The notes under the pieces: generated by a model
What the model was told of the DNA's origin: nothing
The model's database searches: none
The model's input: only the letters and a program-made list of their open reading frames with translations
Assembly: GCF_900182985.1 (NCBI RefSeq)
Contig: NZ_FXUY01000001.1
Coordinates: 3,658,001-3,722,000 of the forward strand
DNA length: 64,000 bases
Source of the DNA: Pseudomonas helmanticensis
GTDB taxonomy: Bacteria; Pseudomonadota; Gammaproteobacteria; Pseudomonadales; Pseudomonadaceae
Reading direction: 5' to 3'
Program-made: the position numbers and the translations under genes
In this document: piece after piece, positions 48,784 through 57,622 of the stretch
Layout: every line of letters begins with the position of its first letter
Position numbering within the stretch: position 1 is the stretch's first letter

Positions 48784-49677
48784 TTAACCTTCACCGTTCG
48801 CGCTGTCGGTGTCTTTCGACACATGACGACCGCGAAAATCAATCAGGCTGTCGACAATGGCCAGGACCACGAGCAACGGATAGATCAGCTGCATGAACAG
48901 CAACAACGTGACGTACAACCCCACCAGCCAGAAACCGGCCAGTCGCTTCTGCCCGACCAGCCCGTGAATCAGGGCAAGTCCGGCGAACACCAGCGGTACA
49001 CTGCACAACGGCGTCAACATGGCCATCTGTGCACCGAGATTCGGGCCCAGAAGCATCAACGCCAGCAGTAACATCGCCGGCCCCAGCGGGATCCGGATGG
49101 CGCGAAACTCGCGACCAAAACCACCCGGGTTGTACAACAACGCCTGCCAATGACGCCCGACAATCAGGCTCAGCACGCTGACGATCTGCAACAAGGCCGC
49201 AATCAGTCCGGTCAGGACCGGTGCAATCAGGGACGCGAAACGCGCTTGCTCTTCGACCGACAATTGCTTGTAGGTCTCACCGAGAAGCGCCGGCATGACC
49301 TTTATAAGGGCCTGCGCGAGCATCTCGATCTGGGCTGCAAACGCTGCCCCGAGCACCACCGAAAACACCACCCCAATCACTACGCTGACCAGCAGCGTAC
49401 GAACCCAGGACTCACTTGCGCGCAAAACCAACGCAAGCCCCGAAGACCCCAGCAGCACCAGAAGTGCCCGTGGGTCATCGGCGTATAGCCACCAGATCAA
49501 CGCTGGCAGCAGCCCCAGAGACAGAACACCCAGGGCGTCCGTCAGTCCGCGCCGCAGCAGCACAAGGCTTGCGGCGGCAGCACCCAACCAATACAACAAC
49601 GGCAATGTTGCACATCCGGCCACCACGAGAGCGGCCTGCATACGGCCTCGCATGATGAACTCAGCTAAGGCACGCAT
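48784..49677 (-). CDS. DUF2232 / YybS-like membrane protein
   Basis: A 297-residue inner-membrane protein with about eight hydrophobic helices (LVVAGCATLPLLYWLGAAAA, LLVSVVIGVVFSVVLGAAFA, LLLFMQLIYPLLVVLAIVDS). The family resembles the YybS/DUF2232 group and, at a distance, ECF-type membrane components; no function established. It sits between rpsR and rplI, with short gaps on both sides, and is thus expressed with ribosomal proteins, as in P. aeruginosa. Confidence 0.8.
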   Translation of the reverse strand: MRALAEFIMRGRMQAALVVAGCATLPLLYWLGAAAASLVLLRRGLTDALGVLSLGLLPALIWWLYADDPRALLVLLGSSGLALVLRASESWVRTLLVSVVIGVVFSVVLGAAFAAQIEMLAQALIKVMPALLGETYKQLSVEEQARFASLIAPVLTGLIAALLQIVSVLSLIVGRHWQALLYNPGGFGREFRAIRIPLGPAMLLLALMLLGPNLGAQMAMLTPLCSVPLVFAGLALIHGLVGQKRLAGFWLVGLYVTLLLFMQLIYPLLVVLAIVDSLIDFRGRHVSKDTDSANGEG

Positions 49678-49713
49678 GCATTCAATCCTTTGCTACTTGT
49701 CGACTGCCCGGTC

Positions 49714-49944
49714 TCAGCGGCCGTGGCTGTCGGTGTAGGCCAGCAGGGCCAGGAAGCGGGCGCGCTTGATAGCGGTGGCCAGCTGACGCTGATAACGAGC
49801 TTTGGTACCGGTGATGCGGCTTGGAACGATTTTGCCGGTCTCGGATACGTAGGCTTTCAGAGTGTTGAGATCTTTGTAATCGATCTCTTTCACGTCTTCA
49901 GCGGTGAAGCGGCAGAATTTACGACGACGGAAGAAACGTGCCAT
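49714..49944 (-). CDS. rpsR: 30S ribosomal protein S18
   Basis: A 76-residue S18. The sequence [20 protein letters not shown] then [20 protein letters not shown] is the canonical family core. It binds S6 and helix 22-23 rRNA in the platform of the small subunit. Second gene of the operon, 28 bases after rpsF. Confidence 0.97.
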
Positions 49945-49972
49945 TTGATAGGCTCCTTAAAAGGTCCGTGGA

Positions 49973-50395
49973 TTACTCGTCAGCGTTATCGCTGTTGTCG
50001 CTGTCATCACTATCAGCGCTATCAGCGCCTTCGTGCTCAGGACGGTCGCGACGCTCACGGCGCTCACTGCGGTTTTCTTCAGCCTTGAGCATCTCGGACT
50101 GGCCAGTTACGGCTTCGTCGCGACGGATGACCAAGTTACGGATCACTGCATCGTTGTAGCGGAAGTTGTCTTCCAGCTCGGCCAGGGCCTTGCCAGTGCA
50201 TTCAACGTTCAGCATCACGTAGTGAGCCTTGTGAACATTGTTGATTGCGTAGGCCAGTTGACGACGGCCCCAATCTTCCAGACGGTGGATTTTGCCGCCG
50301 TCTTCTTCGATCAGCTTGGTGTAACGCTCAACCATGCCGCCGACTTGCTCGCTTTGATCCGGGTGGACCAAAAAGATGATTTCGTAATGACGCAT
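49973..50395 (-). CDS. rpsF: 30S ribosomal protein S6
   Basis: A 140-residue S6: fold core [20 protein letters not shown] with [20 protein letters not shown] and a long acidic tail ending in [11 protein letters not shown]. In E. coli and Pseudomonas, RimK adds glutamates to the S6 C-terminus; the acid tail ending in Glu here is the likely target. The tail beyond residue about 100 is low-complexity and Asp/Ser/Arg-rich. First gene of the operon, with its promoter upstream. Confidence 0.96.
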   Translation of the reverse strand: MRHYEIIFLVHPDQSEQVGGMVERYTKLIEEDGGKIHRLEDWGRRQLAYAINNVHKAHYVMLNVECTGKALAELEDNFRYNDAVIRNLVIRRDEAVTGQSEMLKAEENRSERRERRDRPEHEGADSADSDDSDNSDNADE

Positions 50396-50506
50396 GAATG
50401 CTCCTTACGGGTTGTAGCCTGCCGCTCAAAAACGGTCAGACAAGGAGTGAATGACACTTATGGACTTGCTGGCGCGGGGCACATGCGTGCCTGCCGTCAC
50501 AGCAAG
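50396..50506 (-). promoter_or_regulatory. rpsF 5' leader, possible S6:S18-binding element
   Basis: About 110 transcribed bases. Near the gene, ctgaccg faces cggcag with a U-rich loop, giving a CCG-containing hairpin reminiscent of the autoregulatory S6:S18 motif. Low-confidence structural reading. Confidence 0.35.
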
Positions 50507-50513
50507 GGGCGCA

Positions 50514-50542
50514 ATTGTAGAGAAGGGACAGAAGAGGTGCAA
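50514..50542 (-). promoter_or_regulatory. Sigma-70 promoter of the rpsF-rpsR-rplI operon
   Basis: Minus strand ttgcac, 17-base spacer, tacaat, then a GC-rich discriminator. Start expected near 50507. Confidence 0.75.
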
Positions 50543-50580
50543 GGCAATTGGTGATTATTTGAACAATCACCGAGAGACAC

Positions 50581-50666
50581 CTGTAGGAGCTGCCGAAGGC
50601 TGCGATCTTTTGATTCTGTTTTAAAAGACAAGATCAACAGATCGCAGCCTGCGGCAGCTCCTACAG
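50581..50666. repeat. REP inverted pair, class A with unequal arms
   Basis: The left arm is the gccgaaggctgcgatc form and the right arm the gatcgcagcctgcggc form. Between rlmB and the rpsF promoter. Confidence 0.85.
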
Positions 50667-50671
50667 GAGGC

Positions 50672-51436
50672 TTATTTCTTCGCGCCTGACTTGGCTTTTA
50701 CGCCGCGCTGACGCTGAGCTTCGAACAGACAGACGCCCGTCGCGACCGAGACGTTAAGGCTGCTGACGCTGCCGGCCATCGGCAGTTTCACCAGGTAGTC
50801 GCAGTGTTCGCGGGTCAGGCGACGCATGCCTTTGCCTTCGGCGCCCATGATCAGAATGGTCGGGCCCGTCAGATCCTGGTCGTAGATGCTGACTTCAGCT
50901 TCGCCTGCTGTGCCGACAACCCACAGACCGCGCTGCTGCAGTTTTTCCAGGGTGCGGGCGAGGTTAGTCACCGCAACCAATGGAATCACTTCTGCCGCGC
51001 CGCAAGCAACCTTACGCACCACCGGGGTCAAGGTCGCCGACTTGTCTTTCGGCACGATCACCGCCAGCGCGCCGGCCGCATCGGCCGAACGCAGGCAAGC
51101 GCCGAGGTTGTGCGGATCGGTCACGCCGTCAAGCACCAGCAACAGCGGTGCGCCGTCAGTGCGGTCGAGCAACTCGTCGAGCATTGCTTCGCCCCAGACC
51201 TGGCTCGGGCTGACTTCCGCAACCACGCCTTGGTGAACGCCTTCAACCCAGGCGTCCATTTCGCGGCGCTCGGCCTGACCGACCTGGACACGATTTTCGT
51301 TGGCCAGCTCAACCAGGGTCTGCACGCGCGGATCGTTGCGGCTTTCAGCCAGCCAGATCTGCTTGACGCGTTTCGGGTGGTGACGCAGCAACGCTTCTAC
51401 CGCGTGAACGCCGTAGATTTTTTCCAACTGACTCAT
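50672..51436 (-). CDS. rlmB: 23S rRNA (guanosine-2251-2'-O)-methyltransferase
   Basis: A 254-residue SpoU-family enzyme. N-terminal substrate domain EKIYGVHAVEALLRHHPKRV, then the trefoil-knot SAM domain with DGVTDPHNLGACLRSADAAG, ILIMGAEGKGMRR and LPMAGSVSSLNVSVATGV. It methylates G2251 in the peptidyl-transferase region. Its start overlaps the rnr stop by four bases. Confidence 0.95.
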   Translation of the reverse strand: MSQLEKIYGVHAVEALLRHHPKRVKQIWLAESRNDPRVQTLVELANENRVQVGQAERREMDAWVEGVHQGVVAEVSPSQVWGEAMLDELLDRTDGAPLLLVLDGVTDPHNLGACLRSADAAGALAVIVPKDKSATLTPVVRKVACGAAEVIPLVAVTNLARTLEKLQQRGLWVVGTAGEAEVSIYDQDLTGPTILIMGAEGKGMRRLTREHCDYLVKLPMAGSVSSLNVSVATGVCLFEAQRQRGVKAKSGAKK

Positions 51437-54063
51437 GACTTCGCCTTCGGTTTACGCGCCCCGCCACTTTTGGCTGGAGCAGCACCCGCTTTTGGCGGGC
51501 CTTTACGGTGTTTGCTCGGTTTCGCTGGCTTGCCGCCGGAGGCCTTTTCAGGCGCCGACCGCCCGGTCTTTCCCCCAGGCGCCGCTTTACCACCGTTTTT
51601 GGCGTCGGAAAGCAGAGCTTTCTTCATTTCACGGCTTTTGCGCAGTTCGGCGTTTTTCGCCACGGCGTCGCTTGGGCGATAGGCTTCGGCAGCCTTTTCC
51701 TTGGCCGGACGGCGACCAGCAGTTTTCGCTGGCGCCGCTTCGGCTTTTTCCTTGGCGGCTGGCGCGGCAGTTTCAGCGCCGCGTTTTTTGCGACCGATCG
51801 GCGCGCTGATGGTTTTTTCAGCCATCTCGAAGTCGATCTTGCGCTCGTCGAGGTCAACGCGCATCACGCGCACTTCAACGGTATCGCCAAGGCGGAAGCT
51901 GCGACCGGTGCGCTCGCCCGCCAAGCGGTGATGCACAGGATCGAAGTGGTAGTAGTCACCCGGCAGCGCGGTGACATGCACCAGGCCTTCGACGTAGATA
52001 TCGGTCAGCTCGACGAACAGGCCAAAACCGGTCACGGCGGTGATCACACCCGGGAACGATTCGCCCACGCGATCCTTCATGAACTCACACTTGAGCCAGT
52101 TCACCACGTCGCGGGTCGCTTCGTCGGCACGGCGCTCGCTCATCGAGCACTGCTCGCCGAGTTGCTCCAGCGCCGCTTCGTCGTACGGATAGATACGCGC
52201 CTTCGGAATGGTCATCGCCCCGGCACGACGAACGTGCGGGGTGTCCTGTTTCGAATGGATCACGCTGCGGATTGCGCGGTGCGTGAGCAGGTCCGGGTAA
52301 CGACGGATCGGCGAAGTGAAGTGGGTATAGGCTTCGTAATTCAGGCCGAAGTGGCCCTGATTGTCGGCGCTATACACCGCCTGGCTCAGCGAACGCAGCA
52401 TCACGGTCTGGATCAGGTGGAAATCCGGACGATCCTTGATGCTCGCCAGCAATGCCTGGTAGTCCTTCGGCGACGGGCCGTCCTTGCCTTTATGCAGGGA
52501 CAGGCCGAGTTCACCAAGGAAGGCGCGGAGTTTTTCCAGACGCTCCGGCGGCGGGCCATCGTGGACGCGATACAGCGCGGGAATTTCGTGCTTCTTGAGG
52601 AATTCAGCGGTAGCGACGTTGGCCGCCAGCATGCATTCTTCGATCAGCTTGTGCGCGTCGTTACGGGTGGTCGGACGGATTTCGGCAATCTTGCGCTCGG
52701 TACCGAAGATGATTCGGGTTTCCTGCGTTTCGAAATCGATCGCGCCACGTACGTGACGAGCAGCCAGCAGCACCTTGTACAGCGCATAAAGCTGTTTGAG
52801 GTGCGGCAGAACGTCGTTGTACTCACCGCGAAGCTGACGCGCCTCGGTGACTTTAGGCGTTTCCAGCATCGCGCTGACTTTGTTGTAAGTCAGACGAGCG
52901 TGGGAATGGATCACCGCTTCATAGAAGCAGTAGTCGGTCATTTCGCCGGACTTGGAGATGGTCATCTCGCAAACCATGGCCAGACGATCGACGTGCGGGT
53001 TCAGCGAGCACAGGCCGTTGGACAGTTGCTCAGGCAGCATCGGCACAACACGCTCGGGGAAGTACACCGAGTTACCGCGCACTTGCGCTTCGTTGTCCAG
53101 CGCCGAGCCGATCTTCACGTAGCTGGAAACGTCGGCAATCGCCACGTACAACTTCCAGCCGCCGGAGAACAGGCGCAGCTTGCCCGGTTTGGCTTCGCAA
53201 TAAACAGCATCGTCGAAGTCGCGAGCATCTTCGCCGTCAATGGTGACGAACGGCAGATGGCGCAGGTCGACGCGCTTCTCTTTGTCTTTCTCTTCGACTT
53301 CCGGCTTGAGCTTGGCCGCTTCTTTCAGCACGGCTTCAGGCCAAACGTGCGGAATGTCGTAGGTGCGCAGGGCAACATCGATTTCCATGCCCGGTGCCAT
53401 GTAGTTGCCGACCACTTCGACGATATCGCCTTGCGGTTGGAAACGTGGCGTCGGCCAGTGGGTGATTTTCACTTCGACGAACTGACCGATCTGCGCGTTG
53501 GCATTGCGGCCCGGGGTGACCAGCACTTCTTGCTGGATCTTCGGGTTGTCAGCGACGACAAAACCGATGCCGCCTTCTTCAAAGTAGCGACCGACGATGG
53601 TTTCGTGTGCACGCGACACGACTTCGACGATCACACCTTCGCGACGACCGCGACGGTCGAGACCGGAAACACGGGCAAGCGCACGGTCACCGTCGAACAC
53701 CAGGCGCATTTGCGCCGGGCTCATGAACAGGTCATCGCTGCCGTCGTCCGGCACCAGGAAGCCGAAACCGTCACGGTGGCCGCTGATGCGACCGAGGATC
53801 AGGTCGAGCTTGTCGACCGGCGCATACGTGCCACGACGGGTGTAGATCAGTTGAGCGTCGCGCTCCATGGCGCGCAGGCGGCGGCGCAGGGCTTCAATCT
53901 GGTCTTCTGTGGTCAGACCAAATTCTTCAACCAGTTGCTCACGGGCAGCAGGCGAACCCCGATCGGCGAGATGCGCCAGGATCAGTTCGCGGCTAGGAAT
54001 AGGGTTTTCATATTTTTCCGCTTCACGAGCGGCCTCGGGATCGAGGGACTGCCAATCGGCCAT
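51433..54063 (-). CDS. rnr: Ribonuclease R
   Basis: An 876-residue 3'-5' exoribonuclease of the RNB family. Two N-terminal cold-shock-like domains, the RNB core (around DGEDARDFDDAVYCEA near residue 275) and the S1 domain (near 640-725), then a Lys/Ala/Pro/Gly-rich tail of about 150 residues. RNase R degrades structured RNA, rRNA fragments and tmRNA-tagged messages. It is followed by rlmB in a two-gene unit. Confidence 0.96.
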   Translation of the reverse strand: MADWQSLDPEAAREAEKYENPIPSRELILAHLADRGSPAAREQLVEEFGLTTEDQIEALRRRLRAMERDAQLIYTRRGTYAPVDKLDLILGRISGHRDGFGFLVPDDGSDDLFMSPAQMRLVFDGDRALARVSGLDRRGRREGVIVEVVSRAHETIVGRYFEEGGIGFVVADNPKIQQEVLVTPGRNANAQIGQFVEVKITHWPTPRFQPQGDIVEVVGNYMAPGMEIDVALRTYDIPHVWPEAVLKEAAKLKPEVEEKDKEKRVDLRHLPFVTIDGEDARDFDDAVYCEAKPGKLRLFSGGWKLYVAIADVSSYVKIGSALDNEAQVRGNSVYFPERVVPMLPEQLSNGLCSLNPHVDRLAMVCEMTISKSGEMTDYCFYEAVIHSHARLTYNKVSAMLETPKVTEARQLRGEYNDVLPHLKQLYALYKVLLAARHVRGAIDFETQETRIIFGTERKIAEIRPTTRNDAHKLIEECMLAANVATAEFLKKHEIPALYRVHDGPPPERLEKLRAFLGELGLSLHKGKDGPSPKDYQALLASIKDRPDFHLIQTVMLRSLSQAVYSADNQGHFGLNYEAYTHFTSPIRRYPDLLTHRAIRSVIHSKQDTPHVRRAGAMTIPKARIYPYDEAALEQLGEQCSMSERRADEATRDVVNWLKCEFMKDRVGESFPGVITAVTGFGLFVELTDIYVEGLVHVTALPGDYYHFDPVHHRLAGERTGRSFRLGDTVEVRVMRVDLDERKIDFEMAEKTISAPIGRKKRGAETAAPAAKEKAEAAPAKTAGRRPAKEKAAEAYRPSDAVAKNAELRKSREMKKALLSDAKNGGKAAPGGKTGRSAPEKASGGKPAKPSKHRKGPPKAGAAPAKSGGARKPKAKS

Positions 54064-54224
54064 TAGAGAGTTTTCACCTTGTCTATATGCGGGTTAGTTT
54101 GGCATAGGCGCCATGAAACGGGAAATTTCCGACTATATAAGGCCCAACAGAGGCCCTGTATCGACACTGAGAAGCCGTTTTGAACACCGCTGGTAAAAAA
54201 AATCATGTTTTTTGCTGACAGGGG

Positions 54225-54253
54225 TTTACAGTTAAAAAGACGCTCCGTATAGT
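54225..54253 (+). promoter_or_regulatory. Promoter of tRNA-Leu copy 1
   Basis: tttaca, 17-base spacer, tatagt, then gcgcgcc, a GC-rich discriminator typical of stable RNA promoters. Confidence 0.85.
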
Positions 54254-54289
54254 GCGCGCCATCGACGACGTACAAGCGTTGCCGATACT

Positions 54290-54376
54290 GCCCAGATGGT
54301 GAAATTGGTAGACACGCCAGCTTCAGGTGCTGGTGACCTTACGGTCGTGGAAGTTCGAGTCTTCTTCTGGGCACCA
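54290..54376 (+). tRNA. tRNA-Leu(CAG), copy 1
   Basis: 87 nucleotides with class II long variable arm. The acceptor stem gcccaga pairs with tctgggc, CCA is encoded, and the anticodon loop is ttCAGgt for CUG codons. The T-loop gttcgagtc is present. Confidence 0.95.
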
Positions 54377-54415
54377 ATTTCGAGTTTGAGACTAGATCAG
54401 TTTCAAGACTCACAC

Positions 54416-54440
54416 AAAAACCCGCGAAAGCGGGTTTTTT
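54416..54440 (+). terminator. Terminator of tRNA-Leu copy 1
   Basis: aaaaacccgc-gaaa-gcgggtttttt: short GC stem, GAAA tetraloop and a T run. Confidence 0.92.
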
Positions 54441-54493
54441 GCATTCTAAGCCCGGGTTTTCTTAAAACCGATTTATTAAAATTAAATCAGGGG

Positions 54494-54522
54494 TTTACAG
54501 ATCAAAAGGCGCTCCGTATAGT
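54494..54522 (+). promoter_or_regulatory. Promoter of tRNA-Leu copy 2
   Basis: tttaca, 17 bases, tatagt, nearly identical to the copy 1 promoter, so the second tRNA has its own start. Confidence 0.85.
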
Positions 54523-54557
54523 GCGCCACATCAACAGCGGCAACGCTCGCGATGATT

Positions 54558-54644
54558 GCCCAGATGGTGAAATTGGTAGACACGCCAGCTTCAGGTGCTG
54601 GTGACCTTACGGTCGTGGAAGTTCGAGTCTTCTTCTGGGCACCA
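54558..54644 (+). tRNA. tRNA-Leu(CAG), copy 2
   Basis: 87 nucleotides identical to copy 1, again with encoded CCA, anticodon CAG and long variable arm. Confidence 0.95.
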
Positions 54645-54677
54645 ATTCAAATTCAAGGTTACGACCCTGGATTTCAC

Positions 54678-54701
54678 AAAAACCCGCGAAAGCGGGTTTT
54701 T
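54678..54701 (+). terminator. Terminator of tRNA-Leu copy 2
   Basis: aaaaacccgc-gaaa-gcgggttttt, the same hairpin as for copy 1. Confidence 0.92.
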
Positions 54702-54735
54702 GCGTTTCTGCCCTCCCGAAACCCTGATATCTCCA

Positions 54736-54821
54736 TGCAGGAGCTGCCGAAGGCTGCGGTCTTTTGATCTTGTTTTTCCAAAGAGCAAGATCAAAAGATC
54801 GCAGCCTTCGGCAGCTCCTAC
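54736..54821. repeat. REP inverted pair, class A (ccttcggc variant)
   Basis: Arms gcaggagctgccgaaggctg and the complementary gcagccttcggcagctccta. Confidence 0.85.
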
Positions 54822-54877
54822 GGTTCAACACAGACGCCGTATCAGAGCTGGCAGCCTCTCGCAAGGCGCACTTGAGA

Positions 54878-54899
54878 AACAATATCGTTTATCATTGTT
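54878..54899. promoter_or_regulatory. Possible Fur box upstream of the iron-type ABC genes
   Basis: aacaatatcgtttatcattg followed by tt: inverted arms aacaat / attgtt with a tatcatt core similar to the Fur consensus half gataatcattatc. It lies about 40 bases before the SBP start. Confidence 0.4.
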
Positions 54900-54936
54900 G
54901 CAAGTTTTTGCAATGCGACAGTGAGGAACCCTGCGA

Positions 54937-55947
54937 ATGACGTTTCGAAATACCCTGCGCCGAGGCCTGACCTTCACCCTCCTCGGCCTGGCGCTCGCCA
55001 CTCCCCTCACCCAGGCTGCCGATGCGGTTTCCCTGACTCTCTACAACGGCCAGCACAAGGAAGTCGGCGACGCGATCGCCAAAGCCTTTGAAGCCAAGAC
55101 CGGCATTCACGTCAATGTCCGCAAAGGCAGCAGCAATCAGCTCGCCAGCCAGGTCATCGAAGAAGGCGGGCGCTCCCCCGCCGACGTGATCTACACCGAA
55201 GAATCGCCGCCGCTGAACAACCTTGGCGAACTGGGCCTGCTGGCCAAAACCGATGACGCCACCCTGGCGGTTTTGCCGGAAAAATACGTCGCCGGTAACG
55301 GCACCTGGATCGGCGTGACGGCGCGCGTTCGCGTGGTCGCCTATAATCCGAAACTGGTCGACGAAAAAGACCTGCCAAAATCGGTGATGGAATTTTCCGA
55401 CCCGAAATGGCAAGGCAAAGTCGGCTTCGTACCGACCAGCGGCGCCTTTCAGGAACAAGCCGTGGCGATCATTAAAATGCACGGTCGCGACGCCGCCGAA
55501 GAATGGCTGACCGGCCTGCGCGCATTCGGCAAGACCTACAGCAACAACATGGTCGCCCTCAAAGCTGTGGAAAACGGCGAAGTCGCCACCGTGCTGGTGA
55601 ACAACTACTACTGGTTCGCCCTGCAACGCGAGAAAGGCAAACTCGACTCCAAGCTGCACTACTTCAGCGGCGGCGACGTCGGCGGCTTGATCACCGTGTC
55701 CAGCGCGGCCGTGCTGAAATCCAGCAAGCATCCAAAAGAAGCCCAGCAATTCCTCGCCTACATGGCCAGCGAAGAAGGCCAGCGCGTAATCACCCAGACC
55801 ACCGCCGAATACCCGCTGCACAAAGGCATGGAATCGGATCGCGGGCTCAAGCCGTTCAGCGCGCTGGAAGCGCCGAACGTAACACCGGCCGATCTGGGCA
55901 ATGCCGAAGAAGCGCTGGAGCTGGAACGTGAAGTTGGCTTGAACTGA
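54937..55947 (+). CDS. Fe(3+)-type ABC transporter substrate-binding protein
   Basis: A 336-residue periplasmic protein of the FbpA/AfuA/HitA family. An N-terminal signal (LLGLALATPLTQAADAVS region) is followed by the binding lobes: LTLYNGQHKEVGDAIAKAFE, DVIYTEESPPLNNLGELGLL, and the paired tyrosines in VNNYYWFALQREKG (near residue 225) that coordinate Fe(III) in this family. Imports ferric iron, perhaps released from xenosiderophores. GAGGAACC precedes the ATG. Overlaps the permease start by one base. Confidence 0.9.
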   Translation: MTFRNTLRRGLTFTLLGLALATPLTQAADAVSLTLYNGQHKEVGDAIAKAFEAKTGIHVNVRKGSSNQLASQVIEEGGRSPADVIYTEESPPLNNLGELGLLAKTDDATLAVLPEKYVAGNGTWIGVTARVRVVAYNPKLVDEKDLPKSVMEFSDPKWQGKVGFVPTSGAFQEQAVAIIKMHGRDAAEEWLTGLRAFGKTYSNNMVALKAVENGEVATVLVNNYYWFALQREKGKLDSKLHYFSGGDVGGLITVSSAAVLKSSKHPKEAQQFLAYMASEEGQRVITQTTAEYPLHKGMESDRGLKPFSALEAPNVTPADLGNAEEALELEREVGLN

Positions 55948-57512
55948 TGACCGCATCGTTATCCGCCCCCGCCGCGCGCGGGGGTTATGTGCCAAAGCGC
56001 AAGCGGCCATCGATCTGGCTGGTACTGCCGGTGTTGCTGCTGGTGGTCATGAGCCTGTTGCCGCTGGCGTACGTCGGACTCAAAGCCTGGCAGGCCGGCT
56101 GGGCCGAGGCACTGCATTTGTTGTGGCGCCCGTATGTGTTCGGACTGCTGCGCAACACTTTGGCATTGATGGTCGGCGTGACGCTCACTTGCGGCGTGAT
56201 CGGCCTGTCGCTGGCCTGGCTGCTGGAACGCAGCAATCTGCCGGGCCGACGCTTGTGGGGCGTGATCCTCTGCCTGCCGTTCGCGGTGCCGGCGTTTGTC
56301 AGCAGTTTCACCTGGGTATCGCTGAGCGCGCAGTTCGAAGGGCTTGGCGGCGCGATTCTGGTGATGAGCCTGTCGAAATATCCGCTGATCTTTCTGCCAG
56401 TGGCGGCCACCCTGCGTAATCTTGATCCGTCCCTTGAAGAGTCGGCGCGCACGCTGGGGCAGAATCGTTGGGGGGTGTTTTTTCGCGTCACCCTGCCGCT
56501 GCTCTGGCCGTCGCTCTTGGCCGGCTCGCTGCTGATTGCCTTGCACATGCTGGTGGAGTTCGGCGCGTTGTCGATCATCGGCCTGCAAACTTTCACAACT
56601 GCCATCTACCAACAATTCGAACTGGAATTCAGTAACGCCAACGCGGCGATGCTTTCGGCCGTTTTGCTGGCGTTGTGTCTGCTGTTGTTGTGGCTGGAAT
56701 TACGCGTGCGCGGCAAGGGTCGACATGTGCGCACCGGTCAAGGCGCAGCGCGTCAGGCCGAGCAAGTTCGACTGGGGCCATGGGCCACGGTCGGTCAGTT
56801 GTATTGCCTGATACTGGCGATTGTTGGCAGCGGGATTCCGCTGGGGATGCTGGCGTACTGGCTAGCGGTCGGCTCATCGGCGGCATTCCCGGTGGCGGCG
56901 ATCACTGAGGCTTTGCTGTCGTCGCTGGCGTTGTCGCTCGGCGGCGCCGCGTTGTGCCTGGTACTGGCGGTGCCGGTCGGGTTGTTGGTGGTGCGTTACA
57001 AAGGCCAACTGGCGATCTGGGCCGAACGCCTGCCTTATCTGCTGCATGCGCTGCCAGGGTTGGTGATTGCGCTGACGCTGGTGTATTTCGCCCTGCATTA
57101 CGTGCCGGCGCTGTACCAGACGTCGGGATTGCTGCTGATCGCTTATGCGCTGCTGTTTCTGCCGCTGGCACAGGCGCCGATCCGCACGGCCCTGAACAAG
57201 GCTGCGCCGCAACTTGAAGAGGCTGCACGCACGCTGGGCGCTTCGTCGTTCACGGCGTTTTGCCGGGTGACGCTGCCGATCATCTTCCCGGCATTGGGCG
57301 CCGCGTTTGCGCTGGTGTTTCTCGATGCAATGAAGGAATTGACGGCGACGTTGCTATTGAGCCCGACCGGGCTGAATACGCTGGCGACCGAAGTGTGGGC
57401 GCATACCGCGAATGTCGAGTTTGCGGCGGCGGCGCCTTATGCGGCGTTGTTGATATTGGTGTCCGGCTTGCCTGTATATCTGCTGACGACCCGGATGTAT
57501 CTGAGCCGCTGA
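55947..57512 (+). CDS. Fe(3+)-type ABC transporter permease (fused, FbpB-like)
   Basis: A 521-residue permease with two repeats of about six helices each. Both repeats have an EAA-type loop for the ATPase: EESARTLGQNRWGVFFRVTL (about 160-179) and EEAARTLGASSFTAFCRVTL (about 425-444). It forms the whole channel for the preceding binding protein. No ATPase gene follows; the next gene is a convergent chemoreceptor, so the ATP-binding subunit must come from elsewhere. Confidence 0.9.
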   Translation: MTASLSAPAARGGYVPKRKRPSIWLVLPVLLLVVMSLLPLAYVGLKAWQAGWAEALHLLWRPYVFGLLRNTLALMVGVTLTCGVIGLSLAWLLERSNLPGRRLWGVILCLPFAVPAFVSSFTWVSLSAQFEGLGGAILVMSLSKYPLIFLPVAATLRNLDPSLEESARTLGQNRWGVFFRVTLPLLWPSLLAGSLLIALHMLVEFGALSIIGLQTFTTAIYQQFELEFSNANAAMLSAVLLALCLLLLWLELRVRGKGRHVRTGQGAARQAEQVRLGPWATVGQLYCLILAIVGSGIPLGMLAYWLAVGSSAAFPVAAITEALLSSLALSLGGAALCLVLAVPVGLLVVRYKGQLAIWAERLPYLLHALPGLVIALTLVYFALHYVPALYQTSGLLLIAYALLFLPLAQAPIRTALNKAAPQLEEAARTLGASSFTAFCRVTLPIIFPALGAAFALVFLDAMKELTATLLLSPTGLNTLATEVWAHTANVEFAAAAPYAALLILVSGLPVYLLTTRMYLSR

Positions 57513-57519
57513 GATCGCC

Positions 57520-57603
57520 TTCGCGAGCAAGCCCGCTCCCACATGTTGACCGTATTCCAACACTGGAATGCGATCAACATGTGGGAGCGGGCTTGCTCGC
57601 GAA
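57520..57603. repeat. REP inverted pair, class B
   Basis: Arms ttcgcgagcaagcccgctcc and complement, with short inner inverted repeats, between convergent permease and MCP genes. Confidence 0.85.
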
Positions 57604-57622
57604 AGGGCCCTGAATTACACCA

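Noticed and set aside
51508..54066. 852-codon open frame antisense to rnr
   Set aside because: High-GC shadow frame of a certain gene; no domain recognisable and low-complexity composition.
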